Source of the DNA: Verrucomicrobiales bacterium
GTDB taxonomy: Bacteria > Verrucomicrobiota > Verrucomicrobiia > Verrucomicrobiales > DEV007
Reading direction: 5' to 3'
NCBI GenBank assembly: GCA_002726915.1
Contig: PBSY01000028.1
Coordinates: 1-44,931, forward strand
Length of the DNA: 44,931 nt
The notes beneath the pieces were generated by a model. The model searched no databases. It was not told the origin of the DNA and saw nothing but the letters and a program-made list of their open reading frames with translations. How positions within the stretch are numbered: position 1 is the first letter of the stretch; each line of letters begins with the position of its first letter. The translations under genes were made by a program, and so were the position numbers. Shown piece after piece: positions 7,695 through 16,246 of the stretch.

Positions 7695-9311
7695 TTAGTT
7701 TGCTTTGCTACGAGCCGAAGGCGTGCGATCGGCTTTTTTGAGATTCGCCACGATATAAGTGGGATCGTCCTCTAGCACGATTATGTCGATCATGCTGCCG
7801 GCTTTTTCGAGGAGTTGGCGGCAGTTTGCGCTGATGTGCTGAAGATGGATAGTCTTATCTGCGGCGCGGTAACGTTCGGCGAGTTTTTGCAGCGCTTCGA
7901 TTCCGGAGTGATCCCAGACCCGGGAATCCATCATGTCGACAATAACCTCACGGGGGTCTTCGGCAGGTGTGAACTCAGTAGTGAAGTCCGTGATTGAACC
8001 GAAGAAAAGCGGACCGTGTAGGTAGTAAACTTTTGTGCCGTCTTCGCGCATTTCGGTTTCTCGATGAATATGTTGAGCCGATTTCCAGGCGAAGGCGAGT
8101 GCGGAAACAATCACCCCGGCGATCACGGCAAGGGCAAGGTTGTGGGTTACCACAGTGACAACGGATACGAGGACGAGGACGAAAGCGTCAGCTTTTGGTA
8201 TTTTGCCAAGGATGCGAATCGACGACCATTCAAAGGTTCCAATCACAACCATAAACATGACGCCTGTAAGTGCCGCGAGAGGTATCCTCTCAATCAGCGG
8301 ACTCGCAAAAAGAATAAAGCAAAGCAGCAGGACGCCAGCAGTAATACCCGAGAGACGACCGCGGCCGCCGGAGCGAATATTAATAATACTTTGACCGATC
8401 ATGGCGCAGCCACCCATGCCACCAAAGAATCCGGTAACGATATTGGCGACGCCCTGCCCAACGCATTCCCGGTTGCTCTTACCTCGCGTCTCGGTGAGTT
8501 CGTCAATGAGAGTGAGAGTCATGAGGGACTCAATTAAACCCACGGCGGCCAAAATAACGGAGAAGGGGGCAATGAATACAAGCGTGTCCCAGTTAAAAGG
8601 GATGGTGAAATTAACCAACTCGGGAAGTCCGCCCTTAATTGAGGCCATGTTGCTTACGGTGAGCGTGTCGACACCACCGAGAATCACGATGAGACTGACC
8701 ACTACGATACCGATGAGAGAGGCTGGAACGTTCGTAGTGAGTTTGGGGAGAAAGAAACTGATCAGCATGGTCAGCAGGACAAGTCCCCCCATAACGAACA
8801 AGGCGCTGCCACCTAGCCAAGAGGCTCCAGGAGTGGTTGGGGCCTCGGTGAACATTGGGAACTGCGCCTGGAAAATGACGATGGCGAGGCCGTTGACGAA
8901 TCCGAACATGACCGGCTGCGGGATCAAGCGGACGAAGCGTCCCAGTTTGAGAGTGCCACAGGCGATCTGTATAACTCCCATGAGAATGACGGCAGCAAAG
9001 AGGTATTGGAGGCCAGCGGTTTCGCCAAGACCCAGTTCCATGCCACGCTCATTACCGATTTTGACGAGGCCGACCATGATGACCGCGAGCGCACCCGTGG
9101 CACCTGAAATCATCCCGGGTCGGCCACCGGCGACAGAAGTGATAAGGCAAACCATAAAAGCCGCGTAAAGGCCTACAAGTGGTGGAACACCCGCAATAAT
9201 AGCGAAGGCTACAGCCTCAGGAACCAGGGCCAGAGCAACGGTCAGGCCCGAAAGAAGATCATCTTTGATGTGAGAACGCTTGCCGAATTTACGATAGATG
9301 AGCTGGATCAC
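7695..9311 (-). CDS. SulP (SLC26) family inorganic anion transporter with STAS domain
   Basis: The 538-residue protein is a polytopic inner-membrane transporter. The start has DLLSGLTVALALVPEAVAFAIIAGVPPLVGLYAAF, the SulP signature, followed by about a dozen hydrophobic segments up to about residue 410. The cytosolic C-terminus is a STAS domain (about 425-525) with VDMMDSRVWDHSGIEALQKL. SulP proteins carry sulfate, bicarbonate or dicarboxylates by proton or sodium symport; the ion cannot be told here. Sulfate is attractive near sulfatase genes, but bicarbonate is as likely. The start codon is GTG at 9311. The leader upstream contains a terminator-like hairpin and a second stem. Confidence 0.93.
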   Translation of the reverse strand: MIQLIYRKFGKRSHIKDDLLSGLTVALALVPEAVAFAIIAGVPPLVGLYAAFMVCLITSVAGGRPGMISGATGALAVIMVGLVKIGNERGMELGLGETAGLQYLFAAVILMGVIQIACGTLKLGRFVRLIPQPVMFGFVNGLAIVIFQAQFPMFTEAPTTPGASWLGGSALFVMGGLVLLTMLISFFLPKLTTNVPASLIGIVVVSLIVILGGVDTLTVSNMASIKGGLPELVNFTIPFNWDTLVFIAPFSVILAAVGLIESLMTLTLIDELTETRGKSNRECVGQGVANIVTGFFGGMGGCAMIGQSIINIRSGGRGRLSGITAGVLLLCFILFASPLIERIPLAALTGVMFMVVIGTFEWSSIRILGKIPKADAFVLVLVSVVTVVTHNLALAVIAGVIVSALAFAWKSAQHIHRETEMREDGTKVYYLHGPLFFGSITDFTTEFTPAEDPREVIVDMMDSRVWDHSGIEALQKLAERYRAADKTIHLQHISANCRQLLEKAGSMIDIIVLEDDPTYIVANLKKADRTPSARSKAN

Positions 9312-9351
9312 AGGGCGCGAGGGTGGAAGATTACGAAGCCGGAGTTACCGG

Positions 9352-9370
9352 AAAAAAGCCTAATTTAGGC
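9352..9370 (-). terminator. Intrinsic terminator (or attenuator) between the sigma operon and sulP
   Basis: Read on the minus strand, GCCTA, loop AAT, TAGGC is followed at once by six T residues. The stem is short (5 bp). It sits about 140 bp after the stop of the Spy-like gene and 40 bp before the sulP start, so it can end the sigma-factor operon or attenuate sulP. Confidence 0.45.
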
Positions 9371-9376
9371 GTGGTC

Positions 9377-9403
9377 GGAGAACGAAGACCGAGGGTGTTC
9401 TCC
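9377..9403 (-). promoter_or_regulatory. Second stem-loop in the sulP leader
   Basis: GGAGAAC and GTTCTCC form a 7-bp stem around a 13-nt loop, just upstream (minus-strand sense) of the terminator-like hairpin. The pair of stems looks like a leader structure, but no known riboswitch is recognised and the function is unknown. Confidence 0.3.
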
Positions 9404-9507
9404 GTCAACTGGGGAGCGCACTAAGAGCCGCGATTGAGGTAAATCGCAAGAGATTTTTGGGAAGTGGTGCCTTCGGGCCTCAGACCTTTTGCGCTAGGGT
9501 GTTCCAG

Positions 9508-9915
9508 CTACTTAAAATTCTTGTCGATGAGACGGGTTTTACCCTGCTTCCAGCGTTCCAGCATTGTCACTCCCATTTTGATTTGTTCCTGATTGAGAAT
9601 CCCTTTCATCTCTTTGAACGCTTCCCCGGTCAACTTTATATCGGCTTCAACGAATTCACGCCGGCGGTTGTTTCGCTGGTCGATGGCAGCGTGAATAATG
9701 GGCTTTGCCAGCTTTAGTTGTTCTTCCGTTAACTCAAGTTGTTTCGCGATATGCTTGGTGATGAACTGCTTTGATTCGTCCTCGCGCATTCCTTCACTCA
9801 GTGGAACGATCCACATAATAGTCGTGAACAGGGCGATGGCTCCGCAGGCGAAACCGGCGCCGAAGACCATAGCAATGCCGCAGCCGGCTTTGAGTTTGGT
9901 TTTCTTTTCAGCCAT
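9508..9915 (-). CDS. Small membrane protein with Spy/CpxP-like LTxxQ segment
   Basis: The 135-residue protein has a short basic N-terminus (MAEKKTKLKAGC), one transmembrane helix (about residues 13-36) and a helical periplasmic part. LELTEEQLKLAKPII near residue 60 and a later helix ending in LERWKQGKTRLIDKN resemble the LTxxQ repeats of Spy/CpxP or heavy-metal-resistance periplasmic proteins. I chose the ATG at 9915 because earlier codons overlap the upstream gene and lack family character. It is the third gene of the sigma-factor operon and is a candidate sensor or regulator of the sigma factor. That role is inference; the protein may instead be a target chaperone. Confidence 0.7.
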   Translation of the reverse strand: MAEKKTKLKAGCGIAMVFGAGFACGAIALFTTIMWIVPLSEGMREDESKQFITKHIAKQLELTEEQLKLAKPIIHAAIDQRNNRRREFVEADIKLTGEAFKEMKGILNQEQIKMGVTMLERWKQGKTRLIDKNFK

Positions 9916-9919
9916 GAAG

Positions 9920-10219
9920 TTAAAATCCGCCCGGTAAAAATTCTGCCCAGTGAGACCATTGGGCAACGAAGCCGTCGATCCCTTCGGGAAGGTGGCCCTG
10001 AGTTTGCTGTGTGATGATCACTCCGATCACCAAGACCAGTGGAACAGCTACGAATGAAAAGCGCCAAGAAAATCGGGCTACGACTTCGGGCAGGGTGGGT
10101 GTCTGCTTGGCAAGAGCTACACGAAGACGGGTCTCGAAGCCATATTCCCTCGACTCCCCAAACGGGAGGTAATCGCGGGCGGCAACAAGAAGTCGGGTGA
10201 TAGGATCGCTAGTAGTCAT
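9920..10219 (-). CDS. Single-pass membrane protein of sigma-factor operon, unknown family
   Basis: This 99-residue protein (MTTSDPITRLLVAARDY...) has a soluble, partly basic N-terminal half (LPFGESREYGFETRLRVALA) and one transmembrane helix near residues 55-73 (FSFVAVPLVLVIGVIITQQ), then a short outer tail ending in GF. I do not recognise a family. Position directly after an ECF sigma factor gene (10 bp after its stop), small size, and cytosolic domain plus single membrane helix are what one expects of an anti-sigma factor, but no zinc-binding ZAS motif is seen. The ATG at 10219 fits the operon spacing; an alternative start at 10246 would overlap the sigma gene. Confidence 0.65.
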   Translation of the reverse strand: MTTSDPITRLLVAARDYLPFGESREYGFETRLRVALAKQTPTLPEVVARFSWRFSFVAVPLVLVIGVIITQQTQGHLPEGIDGFVAQWSHWAEFLPGGF

Positions 10220-10229
10220 ATTTCGATTA

Positions 10230-10829
10230 TCAGGCTTCCAATCCAAGTTCGTCGTAAATCTGTCGCATCTTCTTGCGGGCGCGGTGTGCGCGCACTTTTA
10301 CATTGGACTCGCTCCAACCGGTCAACTCTGCCGTCTCGCGCACGCTGTGTTCTTCGAGATCGAGCAGGGTAATAACGGTTCGATCTTTTGAACCGAGCTG
10401 ATCGAGAAGCAAATGAACGGTTTCCCAAGCCTCACGGCGATTCGCCTCCCGCTTGGGACGAGGGTCCTGTGCTTCGCGGCTTTTTTCTGGATCGACCAGT
10501 TGTTCGCTTTCGCGACGGCGACGGTGTTTTCTGAGAAAGTCGTAGCAGCCGCGAACGGTTACGGTCATGAGCCAGTTCTCAAACGGTGCGTCGGAGCGAT
10601 AGGTGGGCAGGCCTTTCCAGATCTTGACGAAAAGATCTTGGGTGAGGTCTTCTAGTTCGGCACGGGAGCGGGCGAAGCGGGATGCCGTTCCCCAAACCCG
10701 CGGCCGATAGGTGTTGGCTAGGTGCAGAAAAGCATCCTCGTCGCCTTTCGCGGCGCGAGCCACCCATTCGGACTCTGGTATTTCGGTTTCCACCACGCAG
10801 ACAGTCCGCTTTGTATCCAAAATTAGCAT
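10230..10829 (-). CDS. RNA polymerase ECF sigma-70 family factor
   Basis: The 199-residue protein has region 2 with DLTQDLFVKIWKGLPTYRSDAPFENWLMTV (about residues 61-90; the LTQDLF and FENWL elements bind core polymerase and the -10 element) and region 4 with LLDLEEHSVRETAELTGWSESNVKVRAHRARKKMR (helix-turn-helix binding the -35 element). This is the two-domain layout of extracytoplasmic-function sigma factors. The open frame extends upstream to 11084, but that part overlaps the dehydrogenase gene and has no family character, so I use the ATG at 10829. Two small membrane proteins follow and may control it. Confidence 0.92.
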   Translation of the reverse strand: MLILDTKRTVCVVETEIPESEWVARAAKGDEDAFLHLANTYRPRVWGTASRFARSRAELEDLTQDLFVKIWKGLPTYRSDAPFENWLMTVTVRGCYDFLRKHRRRRESEQLVDPEKSREAQDPRPKREANRREAWETVHLLLDQLGSKDRTVITLLDLEEHSVRETAELTGWSESNVKVRAHRARKKMRQIYDELGLEA

Positions 10830-10914
10830 GTTGAGCAACGAAGCCCCGCTGACAGCTTGCACTGGGGGAGACGAAGGGGGAACTAAAATAGTTACATCAG
10901 CCTTTTGTGCGGGC

Positions 10915-11724
10915 TCAGTCGGATAGCTTTTTGGCAATAATCTCATCCATTTCCTCGATGATCGCCCCCATCTTGGCGGCATTGAGTGCATCGGGATGGG
11001 GGTAGGCAAACTGGCCGGAGTCGTTGTCGAAGTATTTTCCGGATGCGGAAGCGAACTCATCGTCGAGTGCAGCGCGCGTGACAATGTTTACACCAATGCT
11101 GAGATCTTTGCCTGCTATGCCATAGGCTTCTTTCACCATTTTACTGCCGAGAAAAGAGCCGGGGTTGACTGCGACAACGGCCGGACCGCTGTCGCCCAGT
11201 GAGGTAGCGAGAGCACCTGACCACATCGTCAGGGCCAGTTTACTTTCTGCGTAGGCTTCACCGTCGTTGATGGTGCGATGGCCACGCAGTGCCTCAAAAT
11301 CGACAGGAGATTGAGCGGCCGATGAGAGATTAATGATTCGCCCATCTGTTTTTAAAAGCGGCATCAGTTTCTGGGTGAGCAGGTAGGGTGCGATAGTGTT
11401 GACGGCGAAGCGAAAATCCAATCCGTCAGAAGTGGATGGAAAGGGGGCGTTGTAGACGCCGGCATTATTGATAACCACGTCGAGTTGATCGTGATTTTCT
11501 GAGACGTCCGCTGCGAGTTCCACCACTTCGACGAGTCGGGAAAAATCCGCAATATAGGTCTCAATGGGGCCAGCAGTCGGCCGACCTGCCAGTTCGTCCG
11601 CGATGGCGTTGAGCTTTTCCTGATTTCTTCCGTGCAGCAGAACTCGATGACCAAGCGAAACTAGCTTTTTTGAAGTTTCCAGTCCGATGCCATCGGTGGC
11701 GCCGGTGAGAAGGATTGTTTTCAT
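10915..11724 (-). CDS. Short-chain dehydrogenase/reductase (SDR)
   Basis: The 269-residue cytosolic protein is a classical SDR: TGATDGIGLETSKKL (NAD(P)-binding TGxxxGIG) at residues 7-21, HGRNQEKL after beta-2 (Arg suggests NADP(H)), NNAGVY, INLSSAAQ (Ser of the triad) and YAESK (Tyr and Lys). It resembles the retinol dehydrogenase / protochlorophyllide reductase-like branch. The substrate is unknown. It is divergent from the DUF3500 gene and lies 85 bp upstream of the sigma-factor start on the same strand, so it may be the first gene of a longer transcript. Confidence 0.9.
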   Translation of the reverse strand: MKTILLTGATDGIGLETSKKLVSLGHRVLLHGRNQEKLNAIADELAGRPTAGPIETYIADFSRLVEVVELAADVSENHDQLDVVINNAGVYNAPFPSTSDGLDFRFAVNTIAPYLLTQKLMPLLKTDGRIINLSSAAQSPVDFEALRGHRTINDGEAYAESKLALTMWSGALATSLGDSGPAVVAVNPGSFLGSKMVKEAYGIAGKDLSIGVNIVTRAALDDEFASASGKYFDNDSGQFAYPHPDALNAAKMGAIIEEMDEIIAKKLSD

Positions 11725-11845
11725 AGGCGTGTGACTTATTACGGTCGAAAATCGGGCAGGAGATCATTCTCTGAAGCTTTTTAAAATAGGAGTTAACTGA
11801 TTGCGCCCTTGCCGCGGAGCGATTTCCTTGCCTAACTAACCGTCC

Positions 11846-12880
11846 ATGAAACAAATTTTAACATTCTTTTTAGCGCTATTCCTGCTTGCCGACCCTGCGG
11901 TAAAGGCTCATGAGGCTGCCGAAGATATGGCTACGGCCGCTCAAGTCTGGCTCGCTTCGCTTAGCGAGGAGCAAAAGAAAACAGCGATCTTTGAGCTGAA
12001 TGCCCCCGCCCGTGAAGATTGGCACTTCGTTCCCAGACCGTTTGAAGGAGAGGGCGTTCGCAAAGGCGTTACTCTGAAAGAGATGGAAGCCGACCAGCGT
12101 CACCTCGCTTACGCGCTACTTACTTCGGGACTCAGCCATCGCGGCATGCTTACCGCCACTCAGATCATGAGCTTGGAGCAGGTGCTCTGGGAAATGGAGA
12201 ACGAGGACCCGAAACGCGATACCGAAATGTATTATGTTTCTATTTATGGAAATCCGCTCGCAAAGAACTGGGCTTGGGCTTTTGAGGGGCACCATATGTC
12301 TCTTAATTTTACTATCATTGACGGCGAGGTAGCCTCAGTTACGCCGAACTTTTTTGCCTCCAATCCCGGCGTCATTCACGATGGCCCTCGGAGGGGTCTA
12401 AAAGTGCTAGCGAGAGAAGAAGAGGTAGCCCGCGAGCTTGCTAAGTCTCTCAGCAAGAAGCAGCGCAAGGAAGCTATTGTTGAGGATAAGGCGCCGCGTG
12501 ACATCCTTACCTCAGCCGATCCTATGGTGGAGTCTCTTGGTGATGCCGGTATCGCCTACGGCGATCTAAAAGAGAGCCAGCAAGCTAAGTTGATGGAACT
12601 GATTAATGTTTATGTGAACCGGGTGCGTGCTGAAGTTGCTGAGGATGAACTCACGGCGATCACGGAAGCCGGCCTCGATAAGATTGTCTTTGCTTGGGCC
12701 GGGGGGATGGAGCCGAAAGAGGGGCATTATTATCGCGTGCAGGGCCCCACCTTCCTATTGGAGTATGCTAACACTCAGAATGGTGCTGAGCATGTGCATG
12801 CGGTCTGGCGTGACTTCAATGGCGACTTTGGCCGTGACGTGCTGAAAGAGCACTATCAAAAATCCCACCAAGTGGAATAG
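11846..12880 (+). CDS. Exported DUF3500 family protein
   Basis: The 344-residue protein has a signal peptide (MKQILTFFLALFLLADPAVKAHE, cleavage near residue 21). The mature part begins AAQVWLASLSEEQKKTAIFELNAPAREDWHFVPRP, and later has HRGMLTATQIMSLEQVLWEME, YYVSIYGNPL, WAWAFEGHHMSLNFTI and NPFF-like NFFASNPG. These match DUF3500, a family of exported proteins without known activity; the paired His in the GHHMSLNF segment and the terminal YRVQGPTFLLEYANTQNGAEHVHAVWRD are conserved features of it. The gene is followed by the methyltransferase after 8 bp and is probably the head of a rightward operon. Confidence 0.88.
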   Translation: MKQILTFFLALFLLADPAVKAHEAAEDMATAAQVWLASLSEEQKKTAIFELNAPAREDWHFVPRPFEGEGVRKGVTLKEMEADQRHLAYALLTSGLSHRGMLTATQIMSLEQVLWEMENEDPKRDTEMYYVSIYGNPLAKNWAWAFEGHHMSLNFTIIDGEVASVTPNFFASNPGVIHDGPRRGLKVLAREEEVARELAKSLSKKQRKEAIVEDKAPRDILTSADPMVESLGDAGIAYGDLKESQQAKLMELINVYVNRVRAEVAEDELTAITEAGLDKIVFAWAGGMEPKEGHYYRVQGPTFLLEYANTQNGAEHVHAVWRDFNGDFGRDVLKEHYQKSHQVE

Positions 12881-12888
12881 TTGGAGGG

Positions 12889-13536
12889 ATGTCCCAGAAC
12901 TATCTGGCTGAAACTGAGGAAGATCTCACTCGCTTGCGGAAAATTCTCTGCAAGGTCACGAGAGACGATGCCGATACGGTGCGAAGACGTCTCGCCAAAA
13001 GAGACGAGGCACGCGTTCTCGACATCGCCTGCGGGGACTGCCGTGAGGCTGAGGTCCTGACAGACTTTATTGCTGAGTTGAAGGGGCGTTCCAATGCGGC
13101 GATTAAGCTTACGGGTATCGATGTGCGAGCCCGCGAGATTGCCGATGCGCAGCGGCGTTACGGCGGTAAGAAGGAGTTCAAAGATCGTCCAGGCACCCGC
13201 GAGTGCGAATTCATGACCGGTGATGCGAGCAAGTTGGATGAGCATGGCGAGATGGGTGATGACTTTGATCTCGTCTTTATGCGTCACCAAAACTACTGGA
13301 ACGGAGCCAAGACCTGGGAAAAGATTTACGATCAGGCACTCACAAAACTGGGCGACGATGGGCGTCTCATTATTACCAGTTACTTTGATAAGGAACACGA
13401 GTTAGCCCTTGAAGCAATTCAACGACTGGGAGGTGAGCTGATTCAGACAGAGTTTAATTCAGAAACGCGTGAGTTAAAAACTGAGGGAAAATCAGTCGAT
13501 CGTCATGTTGCGATTTTTCGTCGCAAAGAGGACTGA
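12889..13536 (+). CDS. Class I SAM-dependent methyltransferase
   Basis: The 215-residue cytosolic protein has motif I VLDIACGDCREAEVL (residues 43-57), the ribose-binding acidic residue in LTGIDVRAREIADAQRRYG, and the post-motif FMTGDASKLDEHGEMGDDFDLVFMRHQNYWNGAKTWEKI. These are signatures of the Rossmann-like methyltransferase fold. The acceptor substrate cannot be named. The N-terminal 40 residues are helical and contain a charged cluster, RRRLAKRDEARVLDI. It starts 8 bp after the DUF3500 stop, with GGAGGG just upstream as ribosome-binding site. Confidence 0.85.
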   Translation: MSQNYLAETEEDLTRLRKILCKVTRDDADTVRRRLAKRDEARVLDIACGDCREAEVLTDFIAELKGRSNAAIKLTGIDVRAREIADAQRRYGGKKEFKDRPGTRECEFMTGDASKLDEHGEMGDDFDLVFMRHQNYWNGAKTWEKIYDQALTKLGDDGRLIITSYFDKEHELALEAIQRLGGELIQTEFNSETRELKTEGKSVDRHVAIFRRKED

Positions 13537-13582
13537 GATTAGGCCTTGCTAAGCGTCATTTTTCTCGGGAAGAATTCAGTTG

Positions 13583-14407
13583 ATGAAATTGCTTCTCATC
13601 ATTGTGGTTGCAGTCGCGCTGCTTTTCCTACTTACATTTTACCTGGGGCAGGGCAAACTAATCTACTTTCCGAGGAACTATTCGGCCAATAAACCGGAAC
13701 TGGAGAGGGTGACTGCTCACGTTTACGAATCAGGAGGTAACAAACAATGGGTTTATCTGCTGAAACGAGATGATGACCTTCCGCCGGACCGAATCTGGTG
13801 GTTGTTCGGAGGCAATGGGTCGACTGCTCTCGGTTGGGTTAGTCTCGTGGCGCAGGCGGATCCTTCAATCAACCAGGCATTTATCCTTTTTGAATATCCG
13901 GGATATGGCTTCAACAGTGGGAGTCCGAGTCCTGAATCTATCTTTAAGTCTATCGACGATTCCCTCGGTGTCGTTGCTGGGCAACTCGGGTTGAGCGAAC
14001 CGGAATTGGCGAAGCGTTCGATTGGGCTGGGGCATTCTCTGGGCTGCGCGGTAGCGCTTGAGTCTGCCAATCGCCATAGTTGGAGTGAAGTCGTTGCCAT
14101 TTCTCCATTTACCAGCATGAAGGCAATGGCACGCCGACAGGTCGGAAGCGTTCTCGCTGCTTTTCTAAGGCACCATTACGACAACGAGGTCGCACTCGAT
14201 GAACTGCTTGCTTCGAATTCCAACTCCAGAGTCACGATTTTTCATGGCGAGAACGATGCGCTGATCCCCATTACGATGGGTCAGTCGCTAGCCGAGAGGG
14301 ATGAGAGTGGTGAAAAAGTGGTTTTTATTGAGGTGCCGAGAGCGGGCCATAATGACATTATTATGTATCTCGAGGCGGAATTGATGGCGCGTTTCAATCA
14401 ACCGTAG
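13583..14407 (+). CDS. Membrane-anchored alpha/beta hydrolase (serine aminopeptidase S33-like)
   Basis: The protein of 274 residues opens with one hydrophobic helix (KLLLIIVVAVALLFLLTFYLG), probably a membrane anchor. The hydrolase part shows WWLFGGNGST (oxyanion region), FEYPGYGFNSG, the nucleophile elbow GLGHSLGCAVALES (Ser), an acid in FHGENDALIP and the His in RAGHNDII, so a Ser-Asp-His triad is present. It resembles 'BEM46-like' or DUF1749-type hydrolases. The substrate is unknown. The ATG at 13583 is preferred over the TTG one codon earlier; GGAAG lies about 10 bases upstream. Confidence 0.87.
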   Translation: MKLLLIIVVAVALLFLLTFYLGQGKLIYFPRNYSANKPELERVTAHVYESGGNKQWVYLLKRDDDLPPDRIWWLFGGNGSTALGWVSLVAQADPSINQAFILFEYPGYGFNSGSPSPESIFKSIDDSLGVVAGQLGLSEPELAKRSIGLGHSLGCAVALESANRHSWSEVVAISPFTSMKAMARRQVGSVLAAFLRHHYDNEVALDELLASNSNSRVTIFHGENDALIPITMGQSLAERDESGEKVVFIEVPRAGHNDIIMYLEAELMARFNQP

Positions 14408-14494
14408 AGCGGCGCTCTGGGTCCAAGTTTCGATTTTCCTCTTTGACGAGTAGGGTTGTCGGTTAAGTTGCCTTCCCCTCGACATGACACTCCA

Positions 14495-15313
14495 ATGACA
14501 GAACTGCTTATCGTCCTCGGTGTGGTGGTATTCTCCGTTGCACTCCGAAGTTTTAATCACCGAATGACCCGAAAGCTTGGCGCTCTCGGGGTCCTCGCAG
14601 CGACCTTTTTGGCTTTCTATCTGCCTACGGACAGTGTTCTTGCCGGGGTGGGAGGGCTCATGATTTGGTTTATGTTGCCATGGGTGGAGTTACTGACCCG
14701 CGTGCGCCACGTTCGGTTGCCTGTGCGGCGGCAGTTGGAACAGCAGCCTCCTCCGGGGTATTCTCGCTTTCCAGCCCTGACCGAGTTAACGGACGAAGTG
14801 GAGGGAGCTGGCTTCGAGTATGTCGCTGACACCGGTTGGGAATGGGACGGAATGAATCAGTTTTACCGACTGTTCCAGCATGAGGAGGAGAAGGCCGAAG
14901 CTGCGATCTCCCTGATGGAGCAGGACGGCGTAGGTTGGGTCAGCCTGTCGGTCACTTCGAGGCTTAGTGATGGACGAACGATCCGGACAACCGATGTCCC
15001 GTTCAGCAGCCCGATGAAAATTTCCCCGGACGTGCTGACCCGCCAAAAACCTCTCTCTGAATCGTTTGGTGATCTTGTCGGATCTCATCACGACTGGCTT
15101 AAGGAATTGGGAGTTGCTGATCTTTTGGTTAAGACAGTCGAACCTGAGTCCCTGACGGTTTTAATCGAGAAAGAGACCGGTCAACAGATTCGACATAATC
15201 TGGACGCAGGCTTGATCGAGCCGGGGGAGACGGCTGAGACCGTCAGATACTCATGGCGTGGGCTTTTTTATCTCTACTTTCAGTTGGTAAAAGATATGGT
15301 CAGGATGTGTTGA
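14495..15313 (+). CDS. Two-helix membrane protein, unknown family
   Basis: I do not recognise this 272-residue protein. It has two hydrophobic helices (about residues 2-18 and 28-62, LGALGVLAATFLAFYLPTD and VLAGVGGLMIWFMLPWV) and then a soluble domain of about 200 residues, rich in acidic residues, with VEGAGFEYVADTGWEWDGMNQFYRLFQHEEE and WVSLSVTSRLSDGRTIRTTDVPF. The soluble part looks beta-rich. The last segment (YLYFQLVKDMVRM) is amphipathic. ATG at 14495 (MTELLIVLG) is the natural start, since the longer frame begins with a TTG and adds residues of no pattern. It ends 33 bp before deoC. Confidence 0.6.
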   Translation: MTELLIVLGVVVFSVALRSFNHRMTRKLGALGVLAATFLAFYLPTDSVLAGVGGLMIWFMLPWVELLTRVRHVRLPVRRQLEQQPPPGYSRFPALTELTDEVEGAGFEYVADTGWEWDGMNQFYRLFQHEEEKAEAAISLMEQDGVGWVSLSVTSRLSDGRTIRTTDVPFSSPMKISPDVLTRQKPLSESFGDLVGSHHDWLKELGVADLLVKTVEPESLTVLIEKETGQQIRHNLDAGLIEPGETAETVRYSWRGLFYLYFQLVKDMVRMC

Positions 15314-15346
15314 TTTAGGAATACTGTTCCGGCACCACATTTTGCT

Positions 15347-16246
15347 ATGCCTTTTGCTTTGAAATTCCCAGTGCCTCGCGTCGACCAGGTCGGGGTGGAA
15401 GAACGTTCCGTAAAGTTCACGAAGCGTTCCATCAAGAATGATGCCAAGTCTGAGGGGCTCAAGATGGCGGTCTCAATGATGGACCTGACGACTCTCGAAG
15501 GTGCTGATTCAAAAGGAAAAGTGACGCACTTGTGTCGTAAAGCGCGCCAACCTATGCAGGCAAAATATCATTGCCCACCTTGCGCCGCTGTTTGTGTTTA
15601 TCCGAACCAGGTGCCCCATGCGGTGAAGGAACTGGAAGGTAGCGGTATCCCGGTAGCGTCGGTTGCGACCGGATTTCCTTCGGGTCAGTATCCTCTGAAG
15701 TTGCGCCTCGCTGATGTGAAAGATGCCGTGAATTCTGGAGCCTCTGAGATCGATATGGTGATCAGTCGCGGAACCTTTCTTGAGGGTGGGTTAGCTGAGG
15801 TGTTCGATGAGATTGCTGCGGTCAAAGAAGCTTGCGGTAAGGCGCATTTGAAAGTGATTTTCGAAACGGGAGAGTTGCAAACATATGATAATGTGAGGCT
15901 GGTGAGCCAGTTGTCGATTGAAGCCGGAGCTGATTTTATTAAGACTTCGACGGGCAAGGTGTCTCCTGCGGCAACCCTGCCGGTCACCCTGGTGATGGTC
16001 GAAACCGTGCGCGATCACTATTTAGCGACCGGGCGGAAAATTGGGGTAAAACCGGCTGGTGGCATTCGAACTGCAAAGCAAGCTCTGCAATACCTGGTCA
16101 TGGTTAAAGAAACCGTGGGCAATGACTGGCTCACTCCGGAGCTCTTCCGCTTCGGTGCCAGCTCGCTGCTCGGCGACGTTGAGCTGCAACTTGCGAAATT
16201 CGTCGATGGTAACTATCAGAGTGCAGACTATTTTTCTAACGGATGA
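15347..16246 (+). CDS. deoC: Deoxyribose-phosphate aldolase
   Basis: DeoC cleaves 2-deoxy-D-ribose 5-phosphate to D-glyceraldehyde 3-phosphate and acetaldehyde in deoxynucleoside catabolism. The 299-residue protein has the class I aldolase TIM-barrel signatures: SEIDMVISRG (Asp136), ADFIKTSTGKV with the Schiff-base lysine at about residue 199, and VGIKPAGGIR-type VKPAGGIRT with the second lysine at about 235. The N-terminus of about 50 residues before the core is longer than in E. coli DeoC (259 aa) and resembles the longer eukaryote-like form. It overlaps the aldehyde dehydrogenase gene by 4 bp (ATGA), so the acetaldehyde product probably passes straight to that enzyme. Confidence 0.95.
   Translation: MPFALKFPVPRVDQVGVEERSVKFTKRSIKNDAKSEGLKMAVSMMDLTTLEGADSKGKVTHLCRKARQPMQAKYHCPPCAAVCVYPNQVPHAVKELEGSGIPVASVATGFPSGQYPLKLRLADVKDAVNSGASEIDMVISRGTFLEGGLAEVFDEIAAVKEACGKAHLKVIFETGELQTYDNVRLVSQLSIEAGADFIKTSTGKVSPAATLPVTLVMVETVRDHYLATGRKIGVKPAGGIRTAKQALQYLVMVKETVGNDWLTPELFRFGASSLLGDVELQLAKFVDGNYQSADYFSNG

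Noticed and set aside
8401-9168. Long plus-strand frame of about 255 codons inside sulP
   Set aside because: It is antisense to the transporter gene and rich in Met, Thr and Pro with no known motif, typical of a shadow frame.
10830-11084. N-terminal extension of the sigma factor
   Set aside because: It overlaps the dehydrogenase gene and has low-complexity Ser/Thr/Pro; family members start near the chosen ATG.
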